Under the pieces are notes generated by a model. The model made no database searches and had not been told where the DNA came from. It saw only the letters and a list, made by a program, of their open reading frames with translations. Made by a program: the position numbers and the translations under genes. This document shows positions 33,766 to 46,404 of a DNA stretch of 64,000 nt, one piece after another (position 1 is the first letter of the stretch; every line of letters starts with the position of its first letter). Source of the stretch: Mucilaginibacter paludis DSM 18603 (GTDB taxonomy: Bacteria; Bacteroidota; Bacteroidia; Sphingobacteriales; Sphingobacteriaceae); NCBI RefSeq assembly GCF_000166195.2, contig NZ_CM001403.1, forward strand, positions 6,156,432-6,220,431. Direction: 5' to 3'.

Positions 33766-34014
33766 ATGTGCTTAGCTATTCCTGGTAAAATATTAGCAAT
33801 AACCGCCCAGTTGGATGATGTTTTCCGTACAGCTAAGGTATCCTTCGGAGGTATTCAAAAAGAAATAAACCTGTGCATGGTACCCGATGCCAAATTGGGC
33901 GACTATGTGCTGGTGCATGTAGGGGTAGCCATTAGCAAGGTTGACGAAGAAGAGGCAGCGAGGGTATTTAGTTACTTGAAGGCGATGGGAGAGGTGGACG
34001 AACTGGAAATCTGA
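33766..34014 (+). CDS. hypC: Hydrogenase maturation chaperone HypC
   Basis: An 82-residue chaperone that carries the Fe(CN)2CO group from HypD to the large subunit. The N-terminal MCLAIPGKI holds the essential Cys2, exposed after removal of Met. GDYVLVHVGVAISKVDEEEA is the typical C-terminal core. Only one HypC/HupF-type protein is present, in keeping with a single hydrogenase here. Last gene of the plus arm. Confidence 0.95.
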   Translation: MCLAIPGKILAITAQLDDVFRTAKVSFGGIQKEINLCMVPDAKLGDYVLVHVGVAISKVDEEEAARVFSYLKAMGEVDELEI

Positions 34015-34137
34015 TGTTACGGCAAACTGAACTGCCAAGGCCCGATGTATAGAGTATAATTGCCATTTTGGTATAGGTTAGATCGGATTAAGCCTGCTTT
34101 TGATGGGCCTTAAGAAAGCTTTACTCGGCATGAGTTG

Positions 34138-34192
34138 TATCCTGGTCAATACCCTGATAATTATACTTAATGATTATCAGGGTATTAGGATA
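34138..34192. repeat. Long hairpin between hypC and the rRNA promoters
   Basis: AATACCCTGATAAT (34148-34161) pairs perfectly with 34173-34186. An outer TATCCT/AGGATA stem (34138-34143 with 34187-34192) extends it across a 4-base bulge. There is no T-tract. It may terminate or insulate hypABC from the rRNA operon. Apart from the hairpin, 34015-34219 shows no gene. Confidence 0.6.
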
Positions 34193-34219
34193 AATAAGTA
34201 AAAATAAACGCGAAGCAGG

Positions 34220-34249
34220 TTGCTTAAGTAGAAAAAGCTCGTACCTTTG
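34220..34249 (+). promoter_or_regulatory. rRNA promoter P1
   Basis: TTG (34220-34222), 19 bp, then TACCTTTG (34242-34249): a full Bacteroidota -33/-7 promoter. The start region reads CAACCCGCAAACGA. Confidence 0.75.
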
Positions 34250-34407
34250 CAACCCGCAAACGAAGAAGCGGGAAGTTCTTAAAAAGGTGAATACGAGTAA
34301 ATTAAGGCATAATTTAGCCTGAATTGAAAAAGGGTTTTGATGGAGAGAGTGAGAAAAGAAGAAGATAAGATCAAAACGGGTAATCAAAAAATACTTTCAA
34401 ATAAAAT

Positions 34408-34437
34408 TTCAGAAAGTTAAAAAGATTACTACCTTTG
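34408..34437 (+). promoter_or_regulatory. rRNA promoter P2
   Basis: TTC (34408-34410), 19 bp, then TACCTTTG (34430-34437). The bases downstream (TAACCCGCAAACGA) nearly repeat those of P1, which suggests promoter duplication. Confidence 0.7.
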
Positions 34438-34518
34438 TAACCCGCAAACGAGGCTGAATCCGAAAAGAAAAAGCTAAGAAAAGAGGGAAAAGCGAAAGAA
34501 AAAAATAAAACATTTTTC

Positions 34519-34548
34519 TTTGAAAGAATAAAAGGTTTGCTACCTTTG
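34519..34548 (+). promoter_or_regulatory. rRNA promoter P3
   Basis: TTTG (34519-34522), 18 bp, then TACCTTTG (34541-34548). Closest of the three to the 16S gene. Confidence 0.75.
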
Positions 34549-34694
34549 CAGTCCCAAAAGAAAGGGGCAAAAAATCCTGAAAAGGAAAAGGTTCCTGGAG
34601 CGATTCCAGGACTAACAAAACAAGAAGATTTGAGCCGGGCAACCGGTGAAAAATATAAAAGGAAAAGCGTGAGGCGGATCCGATCAAGTTCTTT

Positions 34695-34722
34695 AAAAAG
34701 AAGTAACATGTAGCGTAGCGGG
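34695..34722 (+). other. 5' half of the 16S rRNA processing stem
   Basis: This segment is complementary to 36401-36428, downstream of 16S (shared core ACATGT-CGTAGCGGG and AAAAAGAA). It forms the long stem expected to be cut by RNase III. TTCTTTAA just upstream (34690) resembles a boxA antitermination site. Confidence 0.7.
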
Positions 34723-34838
34723 GAGAATCACCTAAGGGAGATTCGAACCGTGAGAAGAAGAGAGTATCTGTATAAAGATATATAACACAGATTCTACAAA
34801 TAATAAAGTAGGGTCAGAGATTTAAAAACTTAAAATTT

Positions 34839-36361
<1,523 letters not shown>

Positions 36362-36400
36362 CTGGAGCAGATACACAAGCTCGACAATCACCACAAAAGA

Positions 36401-36428
36401 CCCGCTACGCACATGTTTCTTTCTTTTT
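36401..36428 (+). other. 3' half of the 16S rRNA processing stem
   Basis: Complementary to 34695-34722; together they enclose the 16S rRNA in the primary transcript. Confidence 0.7.
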
Positions 36429-36612
36429 ATAAAAAAACACCCAAAAGACAAGCCAATCAGTGGCTGTAACTAATAATAGGTACAGGAAACAAGAGTTGGC
36501 AGTTCAAGAAAGTCTGAAGTCATCAGTCGCAAGTCAGAAGTTAGCAGTTAGCAAAACAGCTAACGGAGAACAAGCCGACTCAAGACTAATTACTCAGGAC
36601 TGCAGACTAAAA
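36429..36612 (+). repeat. Spacer with degenerate GACTCAAGACT and GAAGTTAGCAGTTAG words
   Basis: The 16S-to-tRNA-Ile spacer holds no gene. From about 36510 it consists of short imperfect words (AGTCTGAAGTCATCAGTCGC, AGAAGTTAGCAGTTAGC, GACTCAAGACTAATTACTCAGGACT). A similar vocabulary recurs in other intergenic gaps of this window. Confidence 0.55.
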
Positions 36613-36687
36613 AGTCCGGTAGCTCAGTTTGGTTAGAGCACTACACTGATAATGTAGGGGTCAGCAGTTCAAATCTGCTCCGGACTA
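36613..36687 (+). tRNA. tRNA-Ile (GAT)
   Basis: A cloverleaf with acceptor stem AGTCCGG/CCGGACT, D-arm GCTCAGTTTGGTTAGAGC, anticodon arm CTACA-CTGATAA-TGTAG (anticodon GAT) and T-arm AGCAG-TTCAAAT-CTGCT. The 3' CCA is not encoded. It lies in the 16S-23S spacer. Confidence 0.97.
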
Positions 36688-36776
36688 CAAGGTGAAGCAA
36701 GAAGCAGGAAGTAAGAGGCAAGAAGCAAGAACAAAAAGCTTCGGGCCAGAAACTTCAAGCTTAAAAGCTGTCTTAA
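36688..36776 (+). repeat. Spacer with AGAAGCAAGAAGC-type words
   Basis: Between the two tRNAs the sequence is a degenerate array of GAAGCAAGAAGCAGGAAG-like words, followed by an imperfect AAGCTTCGGG/AACTTCAAGCTT pairing. No gene. Confidence 0.5.
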
Positions 36777-36850
36777 GGGGGATTAGCTCAGCTGGCTAGA
36801 GCACCTGCCTTGCACGCAGGGGGTCAACGGTTCGAATCCGTTATTCTCCA
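36777..36850 (+). tRNA. tRNA-Ala (TGC)
   Basis: Acceptor stem GGGGGAT/ATTCTCC (with G-U pairs), D-arm GCTCAGCTGGCTAGAGC, anticodon arm CCTGC-CTTGCAC-GCAGG (anticodon TGC) and T-arm ending CGGTTCGAATCCG. CCA is not encoded. Confidence 0.97.
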
Positions 36851-36927
36851 CGATACCCACCAGTTTACCTAACAAGGTAAGGATATTGAAAAAGGCGATC
36901 CGCAACGGAAGACCGGGGTAAAAGTTC

Positions 36928-36968
36928 TTTGACATATTGGAAGAAGTAAATTAAAGAGAAAACAACAG
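36928..36968 (+). other. 5' half of the 23S rRNA processing stem, with boxA-like TTCTTTGACA
   Basis: TTTGACATATTGG-AAGAAGTAA-AGAGAAAACAACAG is complementary, with small bulges, to 40100-40142 beyond 23S. GTTCTTTGACA at its start is the boxA-like motif common before 23S genes in Bacteroidota. Between this stem and 23S lies another CTCAATACTCAATACGCAC word (about 37032). Confidence 0.75.
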
Positions 36969-37116
36969 TAGAGACGTTGTCAGGCTTTAGAAGTACGGAA
37001 ATAGTAAATAAAGAGGAAAGGGGTTTAAATCTCAATACTCAATACGCACTACTCCATACTAATAAACAGGCAACCATCAAAAAAGCATACATACCGAGCA
37101 AAAGGCGGTATAGTAG

Positions 37117-39992
<2,876 letters not shown>

Positions 39993-40310
39993 ATAGCAGG
40001 TAATAACGGTGAGCAGAGGAAAGAAGCAAGAAAAAAGAAACAAGACTTCGGTCGTGCTTCCTGACTCTTAACTCCTGATTCTGTTCACTCAACACAAAGC
40101 TGTTGTTTTCTCTGGAACTTACTTCTTTCAATAATATGTCATTGTTTACAGGAGATGTGAGCTGATAGCTATGAGATCTGAGACGAAAGTCGAGGAAAGG
40201 TAGATCAATCAGGTAACATCATTCTTAAAACAAATAAAATATCAGATGACGGTATCAAGCAGAAAAGAGTCTCAAATCTCAGATCTCAATACTGAAATCT
40301 ACAAGAAATT
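39993..40310 (+). other. 23S-5S spacer with processing stem and degenerate words
   Basis: 40100-40142 is the 3' half of the 23S processing stem, complementary to 36928-36968. The flanks hold AAAGAAGCAAGAAAAAAG and CTGACTCTTAACTCCTGATTC (40015-40085) and CTCAAATCTCAGATCTCAATACTGAAATC (40270-40299), which belong to the same families of degenerate words seen elsewhere. No gene. Confidence 0.65.
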
Positions 40311-40418
40311 CAGGTGCCTATATCGGCGGTGTCTACCTCTTCCCATTCCGAACAGAGAAGTCAAGCCCGCCAGAGCCGATGGTACTGCGGTAAAACGTGG
40401 GAGAGTAGGTCGGTGCCC
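40311..40418 (+). rRNA. rrf: 5S ribosomal RNA
   Basis: About 108 bases. Terminal GGTGCC pairs with GGTGCC through G-U pairs. The core CCTCTTCCCATTCCGAACAGAGAAG and GAGCCGATGGTACTGCGGTAAAACGTGGGAGAGTAGGTCGG are standard. The ends are approximate by one or two bases. Confidence 0.95.
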
Positions 40419-40429
40419 AATCTTAAATT

Positions 40430-40462
40430 AACCTCACTAACTTTTGTTAGTGGGGTTTTTTT
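40430..40462 (+). terminator. Terminator of the rRNA operon
   Basis: ACCTCACTAAC (40431-40441) pairs with GTTAGTGGGGT (40446-40456), followed by a T-tract. Confidence 0.9.
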
Positions 40463-40479
40463 ATGTGATAATCTTTTTC

Positions 40480-40560
40480 CTCCTCCTGCTTCTCAAATCT
40501 TGCTTCTCGCCTCTAACTTCCTGCTTCTTTCCTCTAACCTCTTGCTTCTTTCCTCCCGCT
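40480..40560. repeat. Array of CTTGCTTCT/CCTCTAAC words
   Basis: About 80 bases made of CTCCTGCTTCTCAAATC, TTGCTTCTCGCCTCTAAC, TTCCTGCTTCTTTCCTCTAAC and CTTGCTTCTTTCC. This is the reverse complement of the AGAAGCAAG words in the tRNA spacer. No coding content. Confidence 0.6.
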
Positions 40561-40561
40561 A

Positions 40562-40634
40562 AAAGCGAATATTCAACCCTATTTACACCGATTATTTACC
40601 CCTCATCAATGTTGATTTAGCTCATATTCGCTTT
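40562..40634 (+). promoter_or_regulatory. PUL operator/promoter copy A, upstream of the beta-helix lipoprotein gene
   Basis: CCCT (40577-40580), CCCCT (40599-40603, 23 bp on), exactly 22 bp, then ATTCG (40626-40630) in CATATTCGCTTT. The last element resembles a weak -7 box (CAnnTTCG against TAnnTTTG), and CCCCT sits where the -33 box should be. An inverted copy AAAGCGAATAT (40562-40572) of ATATTCGCTTT (40624-40634) flanks the unit. The start codon is 36 bp after ATTCG. The same architecture is found at 46269-46322 and 48856-48909. Confidence 0.7.
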
Positions 40635-40666
40635 CATACAATATCAAACAGCTAAAATCAAACATT

Positions 40667-41893
40667 ATGAAGAAAAAATTTACTTTGAAGCTCCTGGCAA
40701 TGGCTATGGCAGCAGGCCTCCTGTCGTGTTCTAAAAATCCTGTTGTGGCTCCTTCTGTGGTTCTGCCCGATCAATCCGCAACAATAAGCAGCAGTTTTTC
40801 GGTTGCCGATCATGTTATCGAAACAGGTATGACATTGGCACAGATCAATGCGGTAATAGCAGGTGCCAGTGCAGGCCAAACAGTATCTGTACAAGCCGGT
40901 ACCTATACTATAACGGGTAAAATTGTGATGAAGGCAGGGGTTAAACTGGTTAAGCAAACCAGTACCAATCCCATATTCGACGCCACTGGTTTAACTACCC
41001 AGCTTACCTTAAGTTACGGCACCGAAGTTAACAACTGTTTATTTTCTGGCATTACGTTCTGGAACATCCGGATGGTGGTTACAAGCGCGCAAAGTATAGC
41101 AATTAAGTATTGCATATTTGATTACGGTAAACGGAACGTCAATACCAATAAAACCAATAATCTGAAAGACGATTATGTGGAGCTGGTAAGTACAGATAGC
41201 TCGCTTGTAAGCAATTGTGTGTTTTGCCACCGCTCTTCTGACCCCGGGCGCGGCGTGTGGACCAAAAGTACAACCAACGCCAAAATATTAAACAATACCT
41301 TTGGCAACGGTGGTACCACCGGCTATTTTGTTTGTGGTATTAATGATAACAGCCAGAGCAACTCGCTATTGGATAATAACGTGATCAACCGGAACACAAG
41401 TTTAAACACGATAGATTCGCTTACAGATCATGGTATTTATGCACATAGTTTTAACGGCTTAACTATCTCCAATAACACCATTTCCGGCTGGCCGGCAAAC
41501 GGGAGTGGTGGTGCAGTAAAAGTGCGCAACGGCCAAAATGTGACCATATCATCCAATACCATGAATAATTCGGGCGTTTTGCTCTATGAGTATTCAAATT
41601 TGCCTGCATACCCCTATCTTAAATACGTAATTGTATCAGGCAATACCATCAACATGGATAGTGCCGCAAACGATGCCTATCATGGCGTAGGTTACTATCG
41701 CGATAATACAACAGATACCGAATATTCAATCCTCATCCAAAACAACCTGATTCCTAACGGAACTATTTGGGTAAACGGCAGCAACCTTAATGTAACTAAT
41801 TTTAACGCAGCAGGCGGCGGTGTATATAATAATCAAACCGCTGCGGGTAATTTGTACCTCAGGAGCGGTATCAGCAACTCCGGCAATTATTGA
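40667..41893 (+). CDS. Right-handed beta-helix lipoprotein, possible polysaccharide lyase
   Basis: A 408-residue lipoprotein (lipobox GLLSC, Cys21). After a short linker, TLAQINAVIAGASAGQTVSVQAGTYTITGKIVMKAGVKL is the usual opening of a pectate-lyase-like beta-helix, followed by about ten coils (SIAIKYCIFDYG, NAKILNNTFGNGG, GLTISNNTISGWP, NVTISSNTMNNSG, YVIVSGNTINMDS). The fold is shared by PL6 (alginate lyase/chondroitinase B) and several other families; I could not fix catalytic residues. It shares operator type A/B/C with the GH3 gene and susC, so it belongs to the same regulon. A surface lyase or glycan-binding role is inferred. Confidence 0.75.
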   Translation: MKKKFTLKLLAMAMAAGLLSCSKNPVVAPSVVLPDQSATISSSFSVADHVIETGMTLAQINAVIAGASAGQTVSVQAGTYTITGKIVMKAGVKLVKQTSTNPIFDATGLTTQLTLSYGTEVNNCLFSGITFWNIRMVVTSAQSIAIKYCIFDYGKRNVNTNKTNNLKDDYVELVSTDSSLVSNCVFCHRSSDPGRGVWTKSTTNAKILNNTFGNGGTTGYFVCGINDNSQSNSLLDNNVINRNTSLNTIDSLTDHGIYAHSFNGLTISNNTISGWPANGSGGAVKVRNGQNVTISSNTMNNSGVLLYEYSNLPAYPYLKYVIVSGNTINMDSAANDAYHGVGYYRDNTTDTEYSILIQNNLIPNGTIWVNGSNLNVTNFNAAGGGVYNNQTAAGNLYLRSGISNSGNY

Positions 41894-41922
41894 GTATTGT
41901 AGTGTGATTGATAAATAGGGCC

Positions 41923-41972
41923 GTATCGGCCCCTGGTAAAATGGATCGTATTATTTGCCAGGGGCCGGTATC
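41923..41972 (+). repeat. Large imperfect hairpin between the beta-helix gene and the regulator gene
   Basis: GTATCGGCCCCTGGTAAA (41923-41940) pairs with 41954-41971 (core GCCAGGGGCC) with few mismatches. There is no T-tract. It could end the lipoprotein transcript or stabilise it. The remaining bases up to 42093 hold no gene. Confidence 0.6.
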
Positions 41973-42093
41973 GCCTTGTTGATGTTACCCGCCCAAAGCA
42001 TCCCGTTGTTAACTTTAACAGAGTGTTTTATTAAACTTAAAAAAATGTTAATTTTAGGAGTTGATAAGGCATCTGTAATTGTTACGGTACGAG

Positions 42094-45000
42094 ATGAGAA
42101 AAAATTTAATCCTGATTTGTTTAATTTTTACCTTCTGTAATACCTCGTTCGGCCAGATCTCTTTCGATCACCTCTCTGTTGCCAATGGGCTTTCGCAAAG
42201 TACGGTACTCTCTATTTTTAAGGATAGCAGGGGTTATATGTGGTTCGGTACGCGCGACCGGCTTAACCGGTATGATGCCCGCCACATTAAGGTATATAAT
42301 TACGATTACCAGGATAGCACCAGCATCAGTTGCAGTGATTACATATTTTCGGTATTTGAAGACCGGGAAAAAAATCTTTGGATAGGCACCGTAAAAGGGC
42401 TCAACAAATACCTGCCCGAAAGTGATTCGTTCCAGCGTATTCTGAACAATCCGGCCAACAGTAATAGTTTAAGCGGTAATAGTATTTACTGCATTTATCA
42501 GGATAGTAGGGGTAACAGGTGGTTTGGCAGTAATAACGGGCTAAATATGCTGCCGGCCGGCGGGTCACAAAAATTCACCCGTTTTTTTAAGTCAAGCCGC
42601 ACTCAGCCAGGCTTAGCCGGAAATGAAGTTTATGTGGTTTATGAGGATCGGAGCAAAAATTTGTGGATTGGTACTACAGAGGGCTTAAGCCGGATGACTT
42701 TTAAAAACGGCGGATACACATTTACTTCTTTTACAAGCTCGCCATCAAACCCGCAGGGGCTCGACGGCAATTTTGTTAAAACCATAACCGAAGATCAGCA
42801 CGGTAATCTTTGGATAGGTACCGAAACTGGTGGGTTAAATCTTTTTAATCCTCAAACTTCAACCTTTAGTCATTTTAAGCACGATCCTTTTAATAACAAC
42901 AGCCTGAGTAATAATGATGTGCGGAAGATTATGCCGGACAAAAAAGGGAAATTGTGGATTGGCACCATGAATGGCCTTAATATTTTTGACCCCGGTACCA
43001 AACAGTTTACTCACTACGACCACGATGTTGAAAACCGGAATAGCTTAAGCGATAATTCCATTAAAGATATTTACCTGGATAATAACGGCACCATTTGGAT
43101 AGGCACCATGTTTGGCGGCGTTAACGTCATCCAGCCTAACAGTATTCCGTTCACGGTTTATCAAAGCAACAAGTTTAAAAACAGCATCAGCAGTAATATT
43201 GTAAGCGCTATTGTTGCCGACTCAAAGCAAAACCTGTGGATTGGTACCGAAGGCAACGGCCTTAATTACTTCGACAAGGCTAAGGGTACCTTTAAACACT
43301 ATATTAATCATCCCGGCGATGCGGGCAGCATAGGTACAAATTTTATTAAAGCACTTTACCGGGATAAGGAGAATAACCTGTGGGTGGGCCTGCATCAGGG
43401 CGGGCTTGATTTATTGATGCCATCAGGTGATAGTTTTAAACATTATCGCCATAATGCCGACGATCCGAATTCCATCAGCAGTGATATTGTAAGCTGCATG
43501 CTTGAAGATAGCAGCAACCGGTTTTGGATTGGCACATCGATGGGGATGGTAATTTTTGACAAATCGAAGCAACAATTCTGTAAGTACATCAGCAACCCTG
43601 CCAATCCTTTACATTTAAGCAGCCGTGGCATCAGGTGTATCTATGAGGATTCCAGGCATAATATCTGGGCGGGTACCACCGGGGGACTCAATGTGCTGAA
43701 GGCCGGGGCATCATCATTTTTCTGGTTCAAGGCCAATGAGCTCGATAGTAACAGTTTAAGAGTAGGCTATATCAATTGCATTAAGGAAGATAGTCGCGGC
43801 AATATTTGGATAGGCTCTTTTCATGGCGGCCTGAGCAGGTTTATGGCGAAAAGCCAAACGTTTAAAACGTATACCACCCAAAATGGCATGCCGAGCGATA
43901 ATGTATTAAATATTCAGCAGGGCGATGATGGGTACTTATGGGTTAGTACCGATAATGGCCTGGCAAAATTTAACATCAATACCGGGAAGGTGAAGGTTTA
44001 TACCGTAAAGGATGGTTTACCAACAAACGAGTTTAACTACAATTCATCGTTTAAAGATGCAGCCGGTAATTTATATTTCGGCACGTACAATGGGTTGGTA
44101 AATTTTAGTCCGAAACAAATTAAAGAGAACGGTATTGCCCCACCGGTGTTGTTTACCGGTTTAAAACTTTTTAACAGGCCTGTAAATATTATGGATAAAA
44201 CCAACCTGTTAACAAAAGATATCAGCTTAACAAACCAGATTATCTTCACACACGACCAAAACGTTTTTAGCCTCGATTTTACCGCCCTTAATTATGATAA
44301 GCCTGACAGGAATCACTACATGTACAAATTGGAAGGCTTTGAAAAGGACTGGAATTATGTAAGCAACCCAACGGCCACTTATACCAATTTGCCTGCCGGC
44401 GATTATAATTTTTTAGTGCGGGGAAGCAACAACGATGGCTTATGGAGTAAAAACGTTAAATCGTTACATATCAAAATATTGCCGCCCTTATGGAAGACCT
44501 GGTGGGCGTACGTGTTCTATGTATCCGCTTTTTTGCTGATCTTATATCTGGTGATCCGCTTTTTCCGCAGGCAGGCAAGGCTTGAGCGCGATTTATATTA
44601 TGAACATCTGAATTATGAACGCCAGCAGGAAGTATATCAACTAAAGCTCGATTTTTTTACCAAAATATCTCACGAGATCAGGACACCGCTTACCCTGATA
44701 TTGGCGCCCGTTGAAAAGCTGATTGATTTAACGCTTGATCATGGTGTGATAAGCCGGCAACTGGTTTACGTAAAACAAAATGCTGATCGTTTGATCAGGT
44801 TGGTTAACGAATTGCTTGATTTCAGGAAAGTTGAAACCGGCCACATGAAGCTCTACGTATCAGAACATGATATGGTGAAGTTTTGCTATGATATTTATAT
44901 GTCGTTCGAGCGGTTGAGTGTAGCCCAAAACATGACCTACCGTTTTGAGTGCGATAGCCAAGGTATCCCCGCGTATTTTGATGGCCCGCAATTTGAAAAG

Positions 45001-46209
45001 GTGCTTTTTAATATCTTATCCAATGCGTTTAAATTTACACCTGATAACGGCAGCATCACGCTATCTGTATTTTCAGGCGCAGATACGATCGATATCTTGA
45101 TTACCGATAACGGCATCGGGATATCTGACGAGGCGCAACAACATATTTTTGAAAATTTTTACCAGGATAAGCATTCTTCAAAATCATCCGGCTGGGGCAT
45201 CGGTTTGGCTCTGGCCAAAAATATAATTGAACTGCATCAAGGCACAATCTCGGTTAACAGCACAGCCGCCACTGCCGATCATTCCGGGAGCACATCCTTT
45301 AAAGTGTCGGTACTAAAGGGTAAGACCCATTTTAGCGATGATGAACTGGTAGACGAAATTATTCAGGAACCATCTTCGTATCAGCCTTATTATCCCGAAC
45401 CTGTTTTAAATGAAGAGTTATTAAAGGAGGGGGATATTGAAAAGCCGGTGATCTTATTAATTGAGGACAATGAGGAAGTGCGTGGTTTTGTGAAGGAAGC
45501 CCTGAGCAACAGCTATGAAATTCATGAGAGCGTTAATGGCCATGAAGGTTGGGAAACAGCTACCAGGCTTATCCCGGATCTGATTATCAGCGACGTAACC
45601 ATGCCGGTTATGGATGGCCTCGAGCTGTGTTCAAAAATTAAAACCGACGACCGTACCAACCATATTCCTGTTATACTGCTCACCGCCAAAGCCGCCCATA
45701 CACACCAGGTTAGCGGGTTAGAAACAGGGGCCGATGCTTACATCACCAAGCCCTTCAGTATGCAGATACTCGAACTGAACATCCGCAATTTATTGCAGGC
45801 CCGGCAGGCCATGCGGCAAAAATATGCTCAGCAGGTTACTTTAATGCCTAAAAATAAGGTGATCGATTCGCCCGACGAGCAGTTTTTAACTAAGTTGATG
45901 GACATCGTTGAGCGCAATATGGAAGATCCGGATTTTGATGTTGTGAAACTGGTGAAAGAGATCGGCATGAGCCAAACCGTACTTTACCGCAAAATTAAGG
46001 CGCTTACCGATTTAACCATTACCGATTTTATTAAATCGGCCAGGTTAAAGCAGGCGGCGTTATTGTTAAGTCAAAATAAACTCACTATAGCCGGTGTTGC
46101 TTATGCTGTTGGCTTTAACGACCGGAAGTATTTCAGTAAAGAATTTAAGAAACAGTTTGGCAAAGCGCCCTCAGAGTATGTTGAACAAAATTCGGCTTCA
46201 ACTTTTTGA
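42094..46209 (+). CDS. Hybrid two-component system sensor/regulator (HTCS) of the PUL
   Basis: A 1,371-residue one-protein signalling system that senses a released oligosaccharide in the periplasm and drives PUL transcription. A signal peptide (1-20) is followed by about twelve Reg_prop propeller repeats (motif NLWIGT, to about residue 690), a Y_Y_Y domain (about 720-795), a membrane helix (about 803-825) and HisKA with His860 (KISHEIRTP). Then come HATPase_c (SNAFKFTPDNG, ITDNGIGI), a receiver (about 1117-1230, phospho-acceptor D1167 in ISDVTMPVMDG) and a C-terminal AraC HTH (about 1265-1365). The ATG at 42094 begins the signal peptide; an upstream TTG is less likely. The AraC domain would bind the repeated CCCT motifs nearby. 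Confidence 0.95.
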   Translation: MRKNLILICLIFTFCNTSFGQISFDHLSVANGLSQSTVLSIFKDSRGYMWFGTRDRLNRYDARHIKVYNYDYQDSTSISCSDYIFSVFEDREKNLWIGTVKGLNKYLPESDSFQRILNNPANSNSLSGNSIYCIYQDSRGNRWFGSNNGLNMLPAGGSQKFTRFFKSSRTQPGLAGNEVYVVYEDRSKNLWIGTTEGLSRMTFKNGGYTFTSFTSSPSNPQGLDGNFVKTITEDQHGNLWIGTETGGLNLFNPQTSTFSHFKHDPFNNNSLSNNDVRKIMPDKKGKLWIGTMNGLNIFDPGTKQFTHYDHDVENRNSLSDNSIKDIYLDNNGTIWIGTMFGGVNVIQPNSIPFTVYQSNKFKNSISSNIVSAIVADSKQNLWIGTEGNGLNYFDKAKGTFKHYINHPGDAGSIGTNFIKALYRDKENNLWVGLHQGGLDLLMPSGDSFKHYRHNADDPNSISSDIVSCMLEDSSNRFWIGTSMGMVIFDKSKQQFCKYISNPANPLHLSSRGIRCIYEDSRHNIWAGTTGGLNVLKAGASSFFWFKANELDSNSLRVGYINCIKEDSRGNIWIGSFHGGLSRFMAKSQTFKTYTTQNGMPSDNVLNIQQGDDGYLWVSTDNGLAKFNINTGKVKVYTVKDGLPTNEFNYNSSFKDAAGNLYFGTYNGLVNFSPKQIKENGIAPPVLFTGLKLFNRPVNIMDKTNLLTKDISLTNQIIFTHDQNVFSLDFTALNYDKPDRNHYMYKLEGFEKDWNYVSNPTATYTNLPAGDYNFLVRGSNNDGLWSKNVKSLHIKILPPLWKTWWAYVFYVSAFLLILYLVIRFFRRQARLERDLYYEHLNYERQQEVYQLKLDFFTKISHEIRTPLTLILAPVEKLIDLTLDHGVISRQLVYVKQNADRLIRLVNELLDFRKVETGHMKLYVSEHDMVKFCYDIYMSFERLSVAQNMTYRFECDSQGIPAYFDGPQFEKVLFNILSNAFKFTPDNGSITLSVFSGADTIDILITDNGIGISDEAQQHIFENFYQDKHSSKSSGWGIGLALAKNIIELHQGTISVNSTAATADHSGSTSFKVSVLKGKTHFSDDELVDEIIQEPSSYQPYYPEPVLNEELLKEGDIEKPVILLIEDNEEVRGFVKEALSNSYEIHESVNGHEGWETATRLIPDLIISDVTMPVMDGLELCSKIKTDDRTNHIPVILLTAKAAHTHQVSGLETGADAYITKPFSMQILELNIRNLLQARQAMRQKYAQQVTLMPKNKVIDSPDEQFLTKLMDIVERNMEDPDFDVVKLVKEIGMSQTVLYRKIKALTDLTITDFIKSARLKQAALLLSQNKLTIAGVAYAVGFNDRKYFSKEFKKQFGKAPSEYVEQNSASTF

Positions 46210-46268
46210 TCAGTTAATGGCGTATTGCGTTTAATTTAACTATTATTTAGCATTAGCCCGATTATTCC
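46210..46268 (+). other. Gap between the regulator gene and operator B
   Basis: AT-rich sequence after the HTCS stop codon with no hairpin, terminator or open frame that I can support. Confidence 0.4.
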
Positions 46269-46322
46269 CCCTAAATAGGCTGCATTTTACCCCCTTGTCA
46301 GGCCTTTTCAACCTCATATTCG
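46269..46322 (+). promoter_or_regulatory. PUL operator/promoter copy B, upstream of the GH3 gene
   Basis: CCCT (46269-46272, within CCCCCT), then CCCCT (46291-46295) 23 bp on, exactly 22 bp, then ATTCG (46318-46322) in CCTCATATTCGCTTTAAG. CTCATATTCGCTTT is identical to copy A. A transcription start a few bases downstream would leave only about 4 bases before the ATG at 46333, which favours the ATG at 46405. Confidence 0.7.
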
Positions 46323-46404
46323 CTTTAAGTAAATGTTGCAGGCAACCGGTACACGTGCTGCAAAAAATACATTTATTGAATTATCCAAACCTGTTATTAT
46401 AAAA

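Noticed and set aside
42079..42093. TTG at 42079 as start of the HTCS gene
   Set aside because: The ATG at 42094 directly begins the signal peptide (MRKNLILICLIF), so the upstream TTG is unlikely.
46333..46404. ATG at 46333 as start of the GH3 gene
   Set aside because: It lies only about 10 bp after operator B and adds 24 residues ahead of the signal peptide; the ATG at 46405 fits better.
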